From Natronomonas aquatica (GTDB taxonomy: Archaea > Halobacteriota > Halobacteria > Halobacteriales > Haloarculaceae), in contig NZ_JAHLKM010000002.1 in assembly GCF_024449025.1 (NCBI RefSeq), positions 186,001 to 250,000 of the forward strand: a stretch of DNA of 64,000 bases, given 5' to 3'. Positions 1-9,007 of this stretch are shown piece by piece. Position numbers and translations under genes: made by a program. The notes under the pieces were generated by a model, which saw only the letters and a program-made list of their open reading frames with translations, did no database searches and was not told the origin of the DNA. The stretch's first letter is position 1. Every line of letters starts with the position of its first letter.

Positions 1-1
1 C

Positions 2-448
2 GACACCGGCGGGTCGGATACCGACGCCGATCGGATCGCCTCGCGGCTCCGCCGGGAGATCGACCGTCTCGACGAACGCGCCGTCGGGATGCTCCGGCAG
101 TACCGGAGGTACGGTCCGGCGACGCCACAGGAGATCCACGCCGCGGCCGGCGGATCCGGTGATCGCGGACCCGCGTACGCGACGAACAGAGCCCTCCGCC
201 AGCGCGGGCTGATCGCCCACGTCGGTTGCGGGCAGTACGATTACGCGCTGGCGGAACTCGTCCGCGAGGAACTGTCCGACCCTCTTCACCCCGAAATCTC
301 GCCCGACGACGACGCCGTCGCCGACCTCGTATCGGCCGTCGAGACGGCGCTCGATGACGAATCCGGCGACGGCGGTGCCGAAACGACGGGTTCGGCCGCG
401 CGTTCGGAGGTCGGATCGGACGCCGCCGAACCGTGGCCGACGCTATAG
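2..448 (+). CDS. winged-helix-like protein, 5' end missing
   Basis: The reading frame is open from base 2, so the N-terminus lies outside the window; an internal ATG at 89 would give only 119 residues. The part after it looks like a winged helix: basic helices, a Gly-rich turn, then a short wing ending in a conserved-looking GCGQYDY segment. The C-terminal 45 residues are acidic and Ser/Gly-rich, probably a disordered tail. It converges on tpiA, overlapping it by 6 bp. A DNA- or RNA-binding role is an inference from the fold only; I do not recognise a named family. Confidence 0.6.
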   Translation, partial: DTGGSDTDADRIASRLRREIDRLDERAVGMLRQYRRYGPATPQEIHAAAGGSGDRGPAYATNRALRQRGLIAHVGCGQYDYALAELVREELSDPLHPEISPDDDAVADLVSAVETALDDESGDGGAETTGSAARSEVGSDAAEPWPTL

Positions 449-1078
449 CGGTTCGACGAGCGCTTCGAGGGCGGCCCGCGGGTCGTCAGCCTTGGCGACC
501 CCCGAGGCGAGCAACACGCCTTCGGCGCCGAGCTCTGCCGCCGCGAGGAGGTCCTCGCCGGTCGAGATCCCTGCCCCACAGAGGACCGGGACCTCGTCTC
601 CGGCTGCCGCGACTGAATCGGTGACGATTTCCGGGTCGGCCTTCGAGACGGGCGTTCCGGTCCCGATCAGTTCGGGCGGTTCGACGGCTACGGCGTCCGG
701 CTCCAGCCGTGCCGCCGCGGCGATCTGTCGCGGATTGTTCGCACAGACGACCGTCTCCAGGCCGGCCCGCTCCGCCGCGCGGATCCCGGCATCGATGTCG
801 GCCAGCCGGCGGCGCCGCTCGGAGTGGTTGAGCAGCGTCCCCGTCGCGCCCGCGTCCGCGACCGCCTCCGCGAGCGTCGATCCGGTGTGTGAGCCGGATC
901 CGACCCCGGAGACGTGCTGGGCCCACGTTTCGACGCCGGTTTCGGCGACCCGCCCGATCGCCGCCGTCTGGGGTGCCACCGCGACCCGGACGCCCGTCTC
1001 GTCGGCGACATCGGCCGCCGCCGCCGCGATCTCGACCGGGTCACACGCGTACGCCTTGAGGTTGAGTAGAACGAACAT
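443..1078 (-). CDS. tpiA: triosephosphate isomerase
   Basis: Interconverts dihydroxyacetone phosphate and glyceraldehyde-3-phosphate in the cytosol. The 211-residue length fits the short archaeal type rather than the ~250-residue bacterial enzyme. Catalytic residues are visible: Lys8 in NLKAY, His85 in LLNHSE and Glu133 in AVEPPE, and the C-terminal phosphate-binding GAGIS and LLASG segments are present. The start gives the expected [11 protein letters not shown]-terminus. It is a single gene converging on the left-edge gene and diverging from the PQQ lipoprotein. Confidence 0.97.
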   Translation of the reverse strand: MFVLLNLKAYACDPVEIAAAAADVADETGVRVAVAPQTAAIGRVAETGVETWAQHVSGVGSGSHTGSTLAEAVADAGATGTLLNHSERRRRLADIDAGIRAAERAGLETVVCANNPRQIAAAARLEPDAVAVEPPELIGTGTPVSKADPEIVTDSVAAAGDEVPVLCGAGISTGEDLLAAAELGAEGVLLASGVAKADDPRAALEALVEPL

Positions 1079-1188
1079 ACCGATCGGCCGGCGCCCACCG
1101 AAAAATAGCTGTCCATCACGATGCGAAGCGGTGTCGATCCAAACCCTGCTTCGGGAGGTTCTTACCCGGACCGATCGATGTACCCGGT

Positions 1189-2367
1189 ATGGAGCCGGTC
1201 GTGAGACGTCGGACCGTACTCGCGGGTCTCGGTGTCGCCCTCGCCGGCTGTGGGACCGACGACGGCGAATCCGGTCGGACGCCGACCCCGGACGAAGAGC
1301 GTGAACCGCTGTCGGGATCGTGGCCGATGTTCGCCCACGACGCGGCGAACACCGGCTACGCGCCGACGATCGACGGACCCTACACCGAGATCGGTCGGGA
1401 ATGGACCTTCGAGACAGGCGACGCCGTCACCGCCAGTCCCGCGATCGAGGGTAACACCCTCTACGTCGGGTCTATCGACGGAACCGTGTACGCTTTGGAT
1501 CCGTACGTCGGCGCCGAACTCTGGTCGTTCGAGACGGAGGGCCCGGTGGCCACCACCCCCGCAGTCGTCGACGGGACGGTCTACGTCGGGTCCGGCGACG
1601 GCCGTCTGTACGCGCTGAGTGCCGACGACGGAACCGAGCAGTGGCGCTTCGATACCGACGGCCGGATCGACGCGAGCCCGACTGTCGACGAGGGGACGGT
1701 CTACCTCGGCTCGGTTAGCAGTGCCGTCATCGCCGTCGACAGCGAGAGCGGCGATCGTCAGTGGCGTTTCGGAACCGGCGCCTCGGTTCTCGGCGCCCCG
1801 GCAGCCGTCGACGGGACGGTGTACGCCGGCTCCGGCGATCAGCGCGTCTACGCGATCGACGCGGCCGACGGCGTCGAACGCTGGTCGTTCGGGACCCGTG
1901 GAAGCGTCGCCGGCAGCCCGACCGTCACGGACGGAACGGTGTACGTCGGGTCCCGCGACGGCAACGTCTACGCGCTCGACGCCGGGGAGGGGAGCCGACG
2001 CTGGACCTTCGAGATCGGTAGCCCGATCCAGCCGAGCCCGACGGTGGCCGGCGGGCGGCTCTTCGTCGGTTCGAACGACGGGTATCTCTATACTTTCGCC
2101 CTCGACGGCGACGATCCGGACGGGCTGTGGCGGTTCCGAACCGGCGGGTCGATCACCGGAAGCGCCGCGGTGACCGACACCCACGTCTTCGTGGGATCGA
2201 CGTCCGGCAACCTCTTTGCGATCCTGCCGGACGGCGGGGACAGCGTCTGGCGGTTCGAAGTCGAATCGGAGATCCAGGAGGGGCCCGCGGTCGCCGACGA
2301 GTGGCTCTACTTCGGGACGACGGACGGGATCGTCCACGCGATCCGATCCGGGTCAACGGCCGGATGA
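1189..2367 (+). CDS. PQQ-repeat beta-propeller lipoprotein (BamB-like)
   Basis: A 392-residue secreted lipoprotein. The N-terminus has a twin-arginine-like RRRTVLAG run and a lipobox LAGC, so export by Tat and lipid anchoring on the outer face are likely. The rest is a run of about eight PQQ-like blades, each with a D-G-T-V-Y-V-G-S strand followed by an aromatic W-R/S-F strand. Such propellers act as binding scaffolds or, in enzymes, carry PQQ; no catalytic or PQQ-ligating residues are evident, so a scaffold or sensor role is inferred. No operon partner: the next gene is on the other strand. Confidence 0.88.
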   Translation: MEPVVRRRTVLAGLGVALAGCGTDDGESGRTPTPDEEREPLSGSWPMFAHDAANTGYAPTIDGPYTEIGREWTFETGDAVTASPAIEGNTLYVGSIDGTVYALDPYVGAELWSFETEGPVATTPAVVDGTVYVGSGDGRLYALSADDGTEQWRFDTDGRIDASPTVDEGTVYLGSVSSAVIAVDSESGDRQWRFGTGASVLGAPAAVDGTVYAGSGDQRVYAIDAADGVERWSFGTRGSVAGSPTVTDGTVYVGSRDGNVYALDAGEGSRRWTFEIGSPIQPSPTVAGGRLFVGSNDGYLYTFALDGDDPDGLWRFRTGGSITGSAAVTDTHVFVGSTSGNLFAILPDGGDSVWRFEVESEIQEGPAVADEWLYFGTTDGIVHAIRSGSTAG

Positions 2368-2442
2368 GATCCCGTCGGTCCGCCGGAGCGCCGCCGATCG
2401 GTGACGAACGGTCAGCCGCGATCTCCTTCCCCTGCTTCCGGA

Positions 2443-3063
2443 TCACTCCCCGACCGCTATCTCGAGATCGGGGGACGTCCAGGCTACCGTGTCATCCTCG
2501 CTGTCGTGCAGCCGAAACGCCACCCCTCCGGTTCCGGCGGCGTCGCCGGTGAACGTTACGTGCGCCCCCTCGACCGTGATCGAGGTCAGCTCGTCGGCCG
2601 TCCCAGCCGTCGTGCGGACCGACTGATGATACGACTCGGCCGGGCCGACGGGGAGTTCCCGTTCGTTTCGGTCCACGAACCGGGTGCGTACCCGGCGCGT
2701 TCCACCGAGGGGGATCCTCAGAGGCTGGTGGTGCCAATGAGAGAGGTCCTCGCCGTGCCAGTGTACGTTCGCCACGCGTTGCTCGCCGGCGGCGAAGCCC
2801 TCGAAGGGATCGACGTCCGGTTCGACGAGTTCGATCGGAAACGCCTCCGAGAGCGCCGTCCCGTCGAGTCTGAGGGCAGGATCCACGTCGTCGTCGGCCG
2901 CCGTGTCGGAGCCGCCGTCATCGTTGTGATCGTGATTATGATCGTGTTCATGGCTATCCTCGCCGCCCTCGCTTTCGTTCCCGCCCAGACATCCGGCGAT
3001 ACCGGCGCCGAGGCCGGAGGCTGCCGCCCCGATCACCCGCCGTCGCTTCAGAAACCGTCCCAT
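2443..3063 (-). CDS. His-rich Tat lipoprotein, likely metal binding
   Basis: I chose the ATG at 3063 because it gives a Tat signal (KRRRVIGA) and lipobox (IAGC) at residues 6-25; the frame can be extended upstream but without a signal. After the lipidated Cys comes an acidic/His-rich stretch (HEHDHNHDHN), then a compact beta-rich domain with further HWHGEDLSHWHH and YHQS motifs. The His clusters suggest Zn, Cu or Ni binding at the cell surface. About 206 residues. I do not recognise a named family, and function is inference. It diverges from the SDR gene, with about 230 bp between. Confidence 0.7.
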   Translation of the reverse strand: MGRFLKRRRVIGAAASGLGAGIAGCLGGNESEGGEDSHEHDHNHDHNDDGGSDTAADDDVDPALRLDGTALSEAFPIELVEPDVDPFEGFAAGEQRVANVHWHGEDLSHWHHQPLRIPLGGTRRVRTRFVDRNERELPVGPAESYHQSVRTTAGTADELTSITVEGAHVTFTGDAAGTGGVAFRLHDSEDDTVAWTSPDLEIAVGE

Positions 3064-3261
3064 ACATCGCAACGGCTCCCCACCGATACTTGCTATTTTG
3101 GTGTGATCCTCGAATATCGATCCGAAACCGGTACACAGTGGTCCGATCTCCACATCCGAATCCGTGCCGTTCGCCGAAACCGAACGAACGTATCCGAACT
3201 CAGACCGCCGTGGCTACCCGGCGGTCGTCTGTCGGTTCCCGTCCGACAGCGCGACGTACCG

Positions 3262-3267
3262 TTTTAT
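3262..3267 (+). promoter_or_regulatory. TATA box of the SDR gene
   Basis: TTTATA lies 25-30 bp before the ATG at 3292, the spacing of a leaderless haloarchaeal transcript. This supports the 3292 start over the longer open frame that begins near 2401. Confidence 0.6.
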
Positions 3268-3291
3268 ACCTCTTGCGAGAGGATAGGTCCC

Positions 3292-4071
3292 ATGGACTTA
3301 CAGATCGACGGCAACGCGGCGCTGGTAACGGCATCCAGTAGCGGTCTGGGGAAGGCCTCGGCGAAGGCGCTCGCCCGCGAAGGGGTGGACGTACTCGTCA
3401 ACGGCCGCGACGAGGAACGCCTGGCGGCGGCGGTCGCGGAGATCGAGTCCGTCGCAAGCGCCGACGTCGTCGGTCAAACGGCCGACATCACACAAAAGGA
3501 CGACATCGAGGGGCTGATCGGTCGGGCCGTCGACGAGTTCGGCCGGCTGGATCACCTCGTCACGAGCGCGGGCGGGCCGACGCCGTTTCGGCCCCTGGAG
3601 GCCGACGACGAGGAGTGGTACTACGCCTACGACCTGCTCGTAATGAGCGTCGTCCGGGCCGTCCGGGCGGCCGCGCCGCACCTCCGTGCGGACGGGGGCG
3701 GGACGATCGTCAACATCACGTCTCAGACGGTCAAGGAGGCCTCCGCGTCGAACGTCCTCTCGAGTTCGGTCCGGCTGGGCGTCATCGGCTTCGAGAAGAC
3801 CCTCTCGAAGGATCTGGCGCCGGAGGTGCGGACCAACGCTGTCCTTCCGGGCGCCCACGAGACGCCACGGATCGAGGACATAATCGAACACGGCGACGCC
3901 GAGAGCTACGAGGCCGGACTCGAGGAATGGACCGAGGACATCCCGGTCGACCGCGTCGGCGATCCGATGGAACTCGGGGACCTGGTGGCGTATCTCTCCT
4001 CCCCGCGGTCGGGCTTCGTCAACGGTCAGGCGGTGGCGATCGACGGGGGCTCGGGCGCCTCGACGCTCTGA
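3292..4071 (+). CDS. SDR-family oxidoreductase lacking the YxxxK pair
   Basis: A 259-residue short-chain dehydrogenase/reductase fold. The Rossmann start reads VTASSSGLGKAS, a variant of TGxxxGxG, and the SDR signatures NG, LVTSAGG and the catalytic-region Ser in NITSQT are present. The position of the catalytic YxxxK reads NVLSSSVRLG, so neither Tyr nor Lys is found. The C-terminus (FVNGQAVAIDGG) is typical. Related ketoacyl-reductase-like SDRs with a degenerate tetrad exist, so it may use a different mechanism or bind rather than reduce. It stands alone before the enolase-superfamily gene, which is 180 bp downstream on the same strand. Confidence 0.85.
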   Translation: MDLQIDGNAALVTASSSGLGKASAKALAREGVDVLVNGRDEERLAAAVAEIESVASADVVGQTADITQKDDIEGLIGRAVDEFGRLDHLVTSAGGPTPFRPLEADDEEWYYAYDLLVMSVVRAVRAAAPHLRADGGGTIVNITSQTVKEASASNVLSSSVRLGVIGFEKTLSKDLAPEVRTNAVLPGAHETPRIEDIIEHGDAESYEAGLEEWTEDIPVDRVGDPMELGDLVAYLSSPRSGFVNGQAVAIDGGSGASTL

Positions 4072-4251
4072 GGGCGACCCGGCGGTTCGGTCGTCGCCGT
4101 GTCCGGCGGCTGTCGGATCGCTTTGGCCGACATGATCCGGGCTCAGCCGCGGAGTTGTGCGTCGCTGTCGGCCCCGGCACGAAACACGGATCCGCGGTAC
4201 CGATACACCCCACCCCCAACTCTTTTTTCATACTCCACCGTACGGCTTCGA

Positions 4252-5400
4252 ATGCGTATCTCGGAAGTCGAGATTCACGAGTTCGACTACAGGGTAGAAC
4301 GGACCGGGACCGTCGGCGGCAACTGGGTGTACGACCCCGACTCGACGGCCGAACCGCCCGGGTTCGTCCTGACGATCCGCACCGCCGATGGGACCGAAGG
4401 CTACTACCGGGGCTTTGCGTTCACGCCGCCGAGTATCGCACAGGTGAAAATGGTCGCCGAGGAACATCTCCTGGGGCGGGACCCGCTGGAACGGCGGGGG
4501 ATCTGGCAGGACTGCTGGCGTGCGTTGCGCCATACCGACCACTTCGGCCTCGGCGCTATCGACGTCGCGCTCTGGGATCTCGCGGGACGGTACTACGACG
4601 AGAGCGTCTCCACCCTGCTCGGGGGCTATCGCGACTCGCTGCCGACCTACGCTTCGACGACGTTCGTGGACGATGCTGGCGGGCTGGACGGCCCCGAGGC
4701 CTTCGCCGACTACGCCGAGGACTGTCTCGACCGCGGCTACGACGGCTTCAAGTTCCACGCCCACCCCGAGGTTCGCCCGGACGTGGACGTGGCCATCTGT
4801 GAGGCACTCGACGACCGCGTCGGCGACGAGATGGCGCTCATGATCGACAGTTCGAGTCTCTATCGCACCCACGCCGACGCGCTCCGGGTCGGACGGGTGG
4901 TCGATGACCTCGATTTCTTCTGGTACGAGGACCCGATGCACGACGGCGGGGTGAGCGAGCAGGCGACGAAGAAACTCGTCGCCGAACTCGATACGCCGAT
5001 GCTCGGGCTCGAACACGTCCGTACCGGCCCCTACGGCACCGTCGATAGCCTCGCGAACGGGTCCACCGACCTCGTCCGCGCCAGCGCACACCTGGATGGG
5101 GGGATCACGGGCGCGCTCAAAACAGCCGAGGCCGCCGAGGCGTTCGGCTGTGACGTGGAACTCCTGCTCGGCGGCCCCTCCCACATCCATCTCATGAGCG
5201 CGCTCCGTAACTCCAATTTCTTCGAACACGGCCTGTTGCACCCCGAGGGGACGTGGATCCTGAATCAGGGGTTCGAAGGGGAACCGGAATCGATCGACGA
5301 GGACGGCCGGATGCCCGTTCCCGACGGGCCGGGGTTGGGTGTCGACATCGACTGGTCGTTCGTCGAGCGCCGCCGCACCGGCCACACACTCTTCGAGTAG
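4252..5400 (+). CDS. enolase-superfamily (mandelate racemase/MLE-like) enzyme
   Basis: A 382-residue enzyme of the mandelate racemase/muconate lactonizing family, probably a sugar-acid dehydratase or racemase. The start is the ATG at 4252 (MRISEVEIHEFD), where the capping domain begins. The barrel shows Lys167-Phe-His169 in place of the common KxK, and metal ligands Asp199 (MIDSS), Glu226 (YEDPM) and Glu254 (LEHVR). A late SHIHLMSAL holds candidate catalytic His. Haloarchaea use members of this family for D-xylonate and D-gluconate dehydration, but no sugar-catabolic neighbours are present, so the substrate is open. Confidence 0.87.
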   Translation: MRISEVEIHEFDYRVERTGTVGGNWVYDPDSTAEPPGFVLTIRTADGTEGYYRGFAFTPPSIAQVKMVAEEHLLGRDPLERRGIWQDCWRALRHTDHFGLGAIDVALWDLAGRYYDESVSTLLGGYRDSLPTYASTTFVDDAGGLDGPEAFADYAEDCLDRGYDGFKFHAHPEVRPDVDVAICEALDDRVGDEMALMIDSSSLYRTHADALRVGRVVDDLDFFWYEDPMHDGGVSEQATKKLVAELDTPMLGLEHVRTGPYGTVDSLANGSTDLVRASAHLDGGITGALKTAEAAEAFGCDVELLLGGPSHIHLMSALRNSNFFEHGLLHPEGTWILNQGFEGEPESIDEDGRMPVPDGPGLGVDIDWSFVERRRTGHTLFE

Positions 5401-5536
5401 CCCGACGGCGGAGCGGCGTTTTTGAATCTGGTGACGCGCTGTTATCGCCGCCGGACGTTCGGAACAGGCGTTGACTCCCATCGTCCGAGAAGCGTCTATG
5501 CTTACGTAGGGTCCGCAAAAGATTTATTACCAGTAT

Positions 5537-5716
5537 GGGGACGGAGGGATTTGAACCCCCGATCTACTGATATCTCCGGTGTGCGCCTCGGTTCTCCAGA
5601 GGGTCGTCAACGCGGACACGGTGATCAGCCGGCCGCTCGGTATATCAGTCTGGAGTCTCGTCACCGGGCGCGTGGCCTCTGGAGTCAGCCGCCATGCCTG
5701 GCTTGGCCACGTCCCC
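5537..5716 (-). tRNA. tRNA-Trp (CCA) with 107-nt intron
   Basis: On the minus strand the acceptor arms GGGGACG/CGTCCCC, the T-arm GGGGG-TTCAAAT-CCCTC and the anticodon stem GCTGA/TCAGT with loop CTCCAGA define tRNA-Trp with anticodon CCA. Exon 1 is 5716-5679 (38 nt), the intron 5678-5572 (107 nt, after position 37), and exon 2 is 5571-5537 (35 nt). The CCA end is not encoded. Archaeal splicing endonuclease would remove the intron at a bulge-helix-bulge. A TTTACC element about 28 bp upstream (near 5744) is a possible TATA box. The intron carries its own guide RNA, listed separately. Confidence 0.95.
5572..5678 (-). ncRNA. intronic box C/D guide RNA in pre-tRNA-Trp
   Basis: The intron contains box C GTGACGA (5664-5658), box D' CCGA (5640-5637), box C' TTGACGA (5610-5604) and box D CCGA (5591-5588). 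Upstream of D, CTCTGGAG pairs with the anticodon loop, and the fifth base before the box faces C34. Upstream of D', ACTGAT pairs with exon 2, and the fifth base faces U39. So both guides obey the D+5 rule. 2'-O-methylation of C34 and U39 of tRNA-Trp by such an intron is known from Haloferax. Here both C boxes have C instead of U at position 5 and both D boxes have C instead of U at position 2. Confidence 0.88.
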
Positions 5717-5775
5717 GCACCGCGTACTATCTCCGGTCTCGGTAAAGGGGTTTCGGTTCGATCGATACCGTCGGA

Positions 5776-6000
5776 TCAGCGGTCGGTTTCGCTCCAATCG
5801 CAGTCTTGACATTTGTACCCGGTGACGAACTCGGTGACGCTCGGCATGTAGCCGACCGAGAGCACGCTGCCGCCACACTCGGGGCACTCGCGGTCGGTGT
5901 CCTCGATCGGTTCGGCGTCCATGATACCCTCGCCCTCGATGAGTTCGGCGAGCTTTCCGGGAGTTACCATGCGTCCTTCGACGACGCGGTTGTCGGCCAT
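5776..6000 (-). CDS. small zinc-ribbon protein (DUF5795-like)
   Basis: A 74-residue protein starting at the ATG at 6000 (MADNRVVEGRMVTP). Two knuckles, CPECGG and CQDCDW, about 20 residues apart make a single zinc ribbon. The sequence pattern matches a haloarchaeal family I know as DUF5795; function is unknown. It lies 55 bp downstream of the DUF5794-like membrane protein on the same strand, so the two may share a transcript. It ends 60 bp before the tRNA-Trp promoter region. Confidence 0.75.
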   Translation of the reverse strand: MADNRVVEGRMVTPGKLAELIEGEGIMDAEPIEDTDRECPECGGSVLSVGYMPSVTEFVTGYKCQDCDWSETDR

Positions 6001-6055
6001 ACCCGATAACGGACGGCGAGACTCGTAAGCCTGACCGTTGCGGCTACCGTATCGT

Positions 6056-6943
6056 TCAAAGCCACGGTGCCCGGTCGCCGTCGGAGACTCCCGGCGAACC
6101 GCCCTCGGTGTCCTCGTCTTTGGTCTCCACGTCGTCCTCGAAGTCGACCTCGCCGTCCGGGCCGCCGTCGGCCGCTGCTGGCGGCGCCGGTTCGGGAACG
6201 TCGATGGCACCCTCGGGGTTGAACGCCAACAGCCCGGTGATCCCGAGCACGACCAGCGCCAGTGGCTCCTCGCCCGTGATCGGGCCGATCTCGAGGATCG
6301 TCAGCGGCAACACGCCGAGTGCGACCGCGCTGCCGAAGCGGAACCGGTCGATGTCGACGTTACCCCGGAGCCACGGGCCCAACAGCGCCACGGCGAGGGC
6401 GAACCCGACGCCGATCAGGGCGGCGCCGGTCCCGTAGGCCACGTACACCGGCTCCGAGATGAAGGCGAACTCGAAGCCGTTCGGACGGAAACTCGCGACC
6501 AGCCCGAGCCCGATGATGACGCTCGGCTGTGGGAGGTACTCCCCGACGGTGGCGCTTGCGGTCTTTGCGGCGACTGCGAGGATGACGAGTGCGGCGAAGC
6601 GTTCGAAGATCGCCATCGCGAGCAGCGACTGAATGGTGGGGGCGATCGCGGCCTGCAGCGCCGCCAGCGGGACCACGAACGCCCCGACGAGCAGGACGTT
6701 CCGGGCGCGTTCGCGGCGGCTCCCGTCCATCTCGGCGAGGACGACGGCGAGCGTGGCGCTCCCGCCGAAGATGAGCAGCCCAACCTCGATCATACCGAGC
6801 AGCGAGGAGACGGCCCCCGCGAGGACCAGCGCCGCGAAGATGCCGTCCAAAAGCGGCAGGGCCATCACCGTCGCGAGCAGGCGGGTGCCTTCACCGACGC
6901 GTCGCTCGAGGCGGAGCGCGACCGGATGTCGGGACGTGCTCAT
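6056..6943 (-). CDS. polytopic membrane protein (DUF5794-like)
   Basis: A 295-residue membrane protein with about seven hydrophobic segments between residues 20 and 240 (for example LLGMIEVGLLIFGG and VVLGITGLLAF). A roughly 50-residue acidic, Pro-rich cytosolic tail follows. The pattern matches a haloarchaeal family of unknown function (DUF5794, from memory). It is followed on the same strand by the DUF5795-like zinc-ribbon gene, and the next upstream gene ends only 3 bp before its start, so a three-gene transcript is possible. No transporter or enzyme motif is visible. Confidence 0.75.
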   Translation of the reverse strand: MSTSRHPVALRLERRVGEGTRLLATVMALPLLDGIFAALVLAGAVSSLLGMIEVGLLIFGGSATLAVVLAEMDGSRRERARNVLLVGAFVVPLAALQAAIAPTIQSLLAMAIFERFAALVILAVAAKTASATVGEYLPQPSVIIGLGLVASFRPNGFEFAFISEPVYVAYGTGAALIGVGFALAVALLGPWLRGNVDIDRFRFGSAVALGVLPLTILEIGPITGEEPLALVVLGITGLLAFNPEGAIDVPEPAPPAAADGGPDGEVDFEDDVETKDEDTEGGSPGVSDGDRAPWL

Positions 6944-6946
6944 GCC

Positions 6947-7159
6947 TCAGGCTGGACGTCCCTCACCGTAGGAGCGGCGGTAACGATGGCGATACCCTCC
7001 GGGACGGTCGGCGCCGACGTCGAACCCGAACTCGGATCCGAATCCGAACCGTTTGAGGGTATTCTCCGCTTTGGTCCGCATCGCGAATGTAAATGTAATG
7101 CCGGTGTCGAGAGCGTACTCGCCGGCGATGCGCTGTGCGATGGGACTAGCGGAGTCCAT
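6947..7159 (-). CDS. small conserved-looking protein, function unknown
   Basis: A 70-residue protein with start at 7159 (MDSASPIAQR). A TATAAA (7184-7189, read as TTTATA on this strand) lies 25-30 bp upstream, supporting a leaderless transcript from this ATG; the longer open frame to 7348 lacks such support. The body is ALDTGITFTF followed by a basic, Gly/Tyr/Arg-rich C-terminus, which could bind nucleic acid. It sits 3 bp before the DUF5794-like gene. I do not recognise the family. Confidence 0.55.
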   Translation of the reverse strand: MDSASPIAQRIAGEYALDTGITFTFAMRTKAENTLKRFGFGSEFGFDVGADRPGGYRHRYRRSYGEGRPA

Positions 7160-7462
7160 ATCAGCAGTTACTGTGCCGCTCGATATAAATGTTGTGTGAG
7201 GCGTCCCCGCATACGAATGACGAATAGCTAACGAAACCGCATCAGGGTAGACAAACCGGATGTAGTAGATGAGTATATACAGTGTTTGTCTGTTTTGTTT
7301 GCCAGTGTACAGGTCTGTCCAACGAGACGGCCGGCGACCGACGGCCACCCACTCGCCCGTCGGGGCCGGCGGAGAATTTCCGTGTTAGCCCGGATCGTGG
7401 GGTGCTGCCCCACGGAGGGCGGCTCTCGCAACGTTTTTGCGTCGGGGCACCCCACCGGTTAC
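7160..7462. other. 303-bp intergenic region before guaB
   Basis: No convincing gene. It holds the TATA box of the leftward small gene (7184-7189), an AT-rich centre with an 8-bp inverted repeat AGACAAAC (7249-7256)/GTTTGTCT (7284-7291) flanking a GTATATAC element, and a 7-bp hairpin CGTGGGG (7396-7402)/CCCCACG (7408-7414) about 50 bp before guaB. A weak T-rich element (CGTTTTTGCG, near 7432-7441) is at leaderless distance from the guaB ATG. Confidence 0.5.
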
Positions 7463-8941
7463 ATGGCGAGCGACGACCCCTTCTCAGAGAAACTTCGTGT
7501 ACCCGAGGCGCTGACGTTCGACGACGTGTTGCTCCGGCCGAAGGAAAGCCGGGTCGAACCCGACGACGCCGACATGACGACTCGCGTGTCGACGAACGTC
7601 ACGCTGAACTTGCCGGTGCTGTCGGCGGCGATGGATACGGTCACCGAGGCCGAGTTGGCCATCGAGATGGCCCGCGAGGGTGGACTCGGCGTTCTCCACC
7701 GCAATATGACCGTCGAGGAGATGGCAGAACAGATCGAGGAAATAAAACGGGCCGACGAGCTCATCATCCGGGATGTCGTGACTGCCTCGCCGGATCAGAC
7801 CGTCCGGGAGGTCGACCGGATGATGGAACGGAAGGGCGTTTCCGGGGCCCCCGTCGTCGACGAGGACGACACCGTCCTCGGGATCATCTCGGGAACCGAC
7901 ATCCGGCCGTACCTGGAGGTCGGCGAGTACGACGCGGTCCGGGAAGCGATGACCGACGAGGTCATCACCGCAAGCGAGGACGTCACGCCCCGCGAGGCGC
8001 TGGAGCTGATGTACGAACACAAAATCGAGCGCGTTCCGATCGTCGATGACGACGACCGGCTGACCGGCCTCGTGACGATGGCCGGCGTGCTCGCACGCAG
8101 AGAGTACGACAACGCCGCCAGGGACGAGGACGGTGCCCTGGTTGCCGCCGTCGCCGTCGGGCCTTTCGAGACCGACCGCGCGCAGGCAGCCGACGAGGCC
8201 GGCGTCGACGTCGTCTTCATCGACTGTGCCCACGCCCACAACCTCAACGTCATCGACTCCGCCCGCGAGATCAAAGCGGAGATCGACGCCGACGTCGTCG
8301 TCGGCAACGTCGGCACTCGCGAGGCCGCCGAAGCCGTCGTCGACTTCGCCGACGGGATCAAAGTCGGCATCGGCCCGGGATCGATCTGTACGACGCGGAT
8401 CGTCTCGGGGTCGGGGATGCCCCAGATCACTGCCGTCGCCGAGGTCGCCGACGTCGCCGTCGAACACGACGTGCCCGTCATCGCCGACGGCGGAATCCGC
8501 TACTCCGGGGACGCGATCAAAGCGATCGCCGCCGGCGCGGACGCCGTCATGCTCGGGTCGTACTTCGCCGGGACCGACGAGGCCCCGGGACGGATCATCA
8601 CGATGAACGGCAAACGCTACAAGCAGTACCGCGGCATGGGCTCGGTCGGCGCGATGAACGACGGCGGCGGCGACCGTTACCTGAAAGAGGACGAAGAAGA
8701 CGAGGAGTTCGTCCCGGAGGGGGTCGAGGCCGCCACGCCGTACAAGGGGCCGCTCTCCTCGGAACTGCACCAACTCGTCGGCGGCATGCAGTCCGGGATG
8801 GGCTACGTTGGCGCCGGGACGGTCCCGGAATTCAAAGAGCGAAGCGAGTTCGTTCGGGTTTCCTCGGCCGGCCAGACCGAAAGCCACGCCCACGACGTGG
8901 TCATCACCGACGAGGCGCCGAACTACAGCCCGGACGGCTGA
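7463..8941 (+). CDS. guaB: IMP dehydrogenase
   Basis: Oxidises IMP to XMP with NAD+, the committed step to guanine nucleotides. The 492-residue length and domain order are standard: barrel part 1 (residues 10-100), two CBS domains (about 103-210, with MTDEVIT and a [15 protein letters not shown] repeat), and barrel part 2 with GPGSICTT, where Cys309 is catalytic. The mobile flap includes [11 protein letters not shown] chose ATG 7463 because [22 protein letters not shown] matches the usual N-terminus; the frame is open further upstream without homology-like sequence. A CBS-less paralogue lies at 52244-53278. Confidence 0.97.
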   Translation: MASDDPFSEKLRVPEALTFDDVLLRPKESRVEPDDADMTTRVSTNVTLNLPVLSAAMDTVTEAELAIEMAREGGLGVLHRNMTVEEMAEQIEEIKRADELIIRDVVTASPDQTVREVDRMMERKGVSGAPVVDEDDTVLGIISGTDIRPYLEVGEYDAVREAMTDEVITASEDVTPREALELMYEHKIERVPIVDDDDRLTGLVTMAGVLARREYDNAARDEDGALVAAVAVGPFETDRAQAADEAGVDVVFIDCAHAHNLNVIDSAREIKAEIDADVVVGNVGTREAAEAVVDFADGIKVGIGPGSICTTRIVSGSGMPQITAVAEVADVAVEHDVPVIADGGIRYSGDAIKAIAAGADAVMLGSYFAGTDEAPGRIITMNGKRYKQYRGMGSVGAMNDGGGDRYLKEDEEDEEFVPEGVEAATPYKGPLSSELHQLVGGMQSGMGYVGAGTVPEFKERSEFVRVSSAGQTESHAHDVVITDEAPNYSPDG

Positions 8942-9007
8942 TCACTGCCGGGTAACGGATCTCCGGGCAGGGGAACGAATTTTAACCGTGTCCCCCGAAA
9001 GCGGTCC

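Noticed and set aside
2401..3291. N-terminal extension of the SDR frame
   Set aside because: It has no SDR homology and is antisense to the His-rich lipoprotein. TATA spacing favours 3292.
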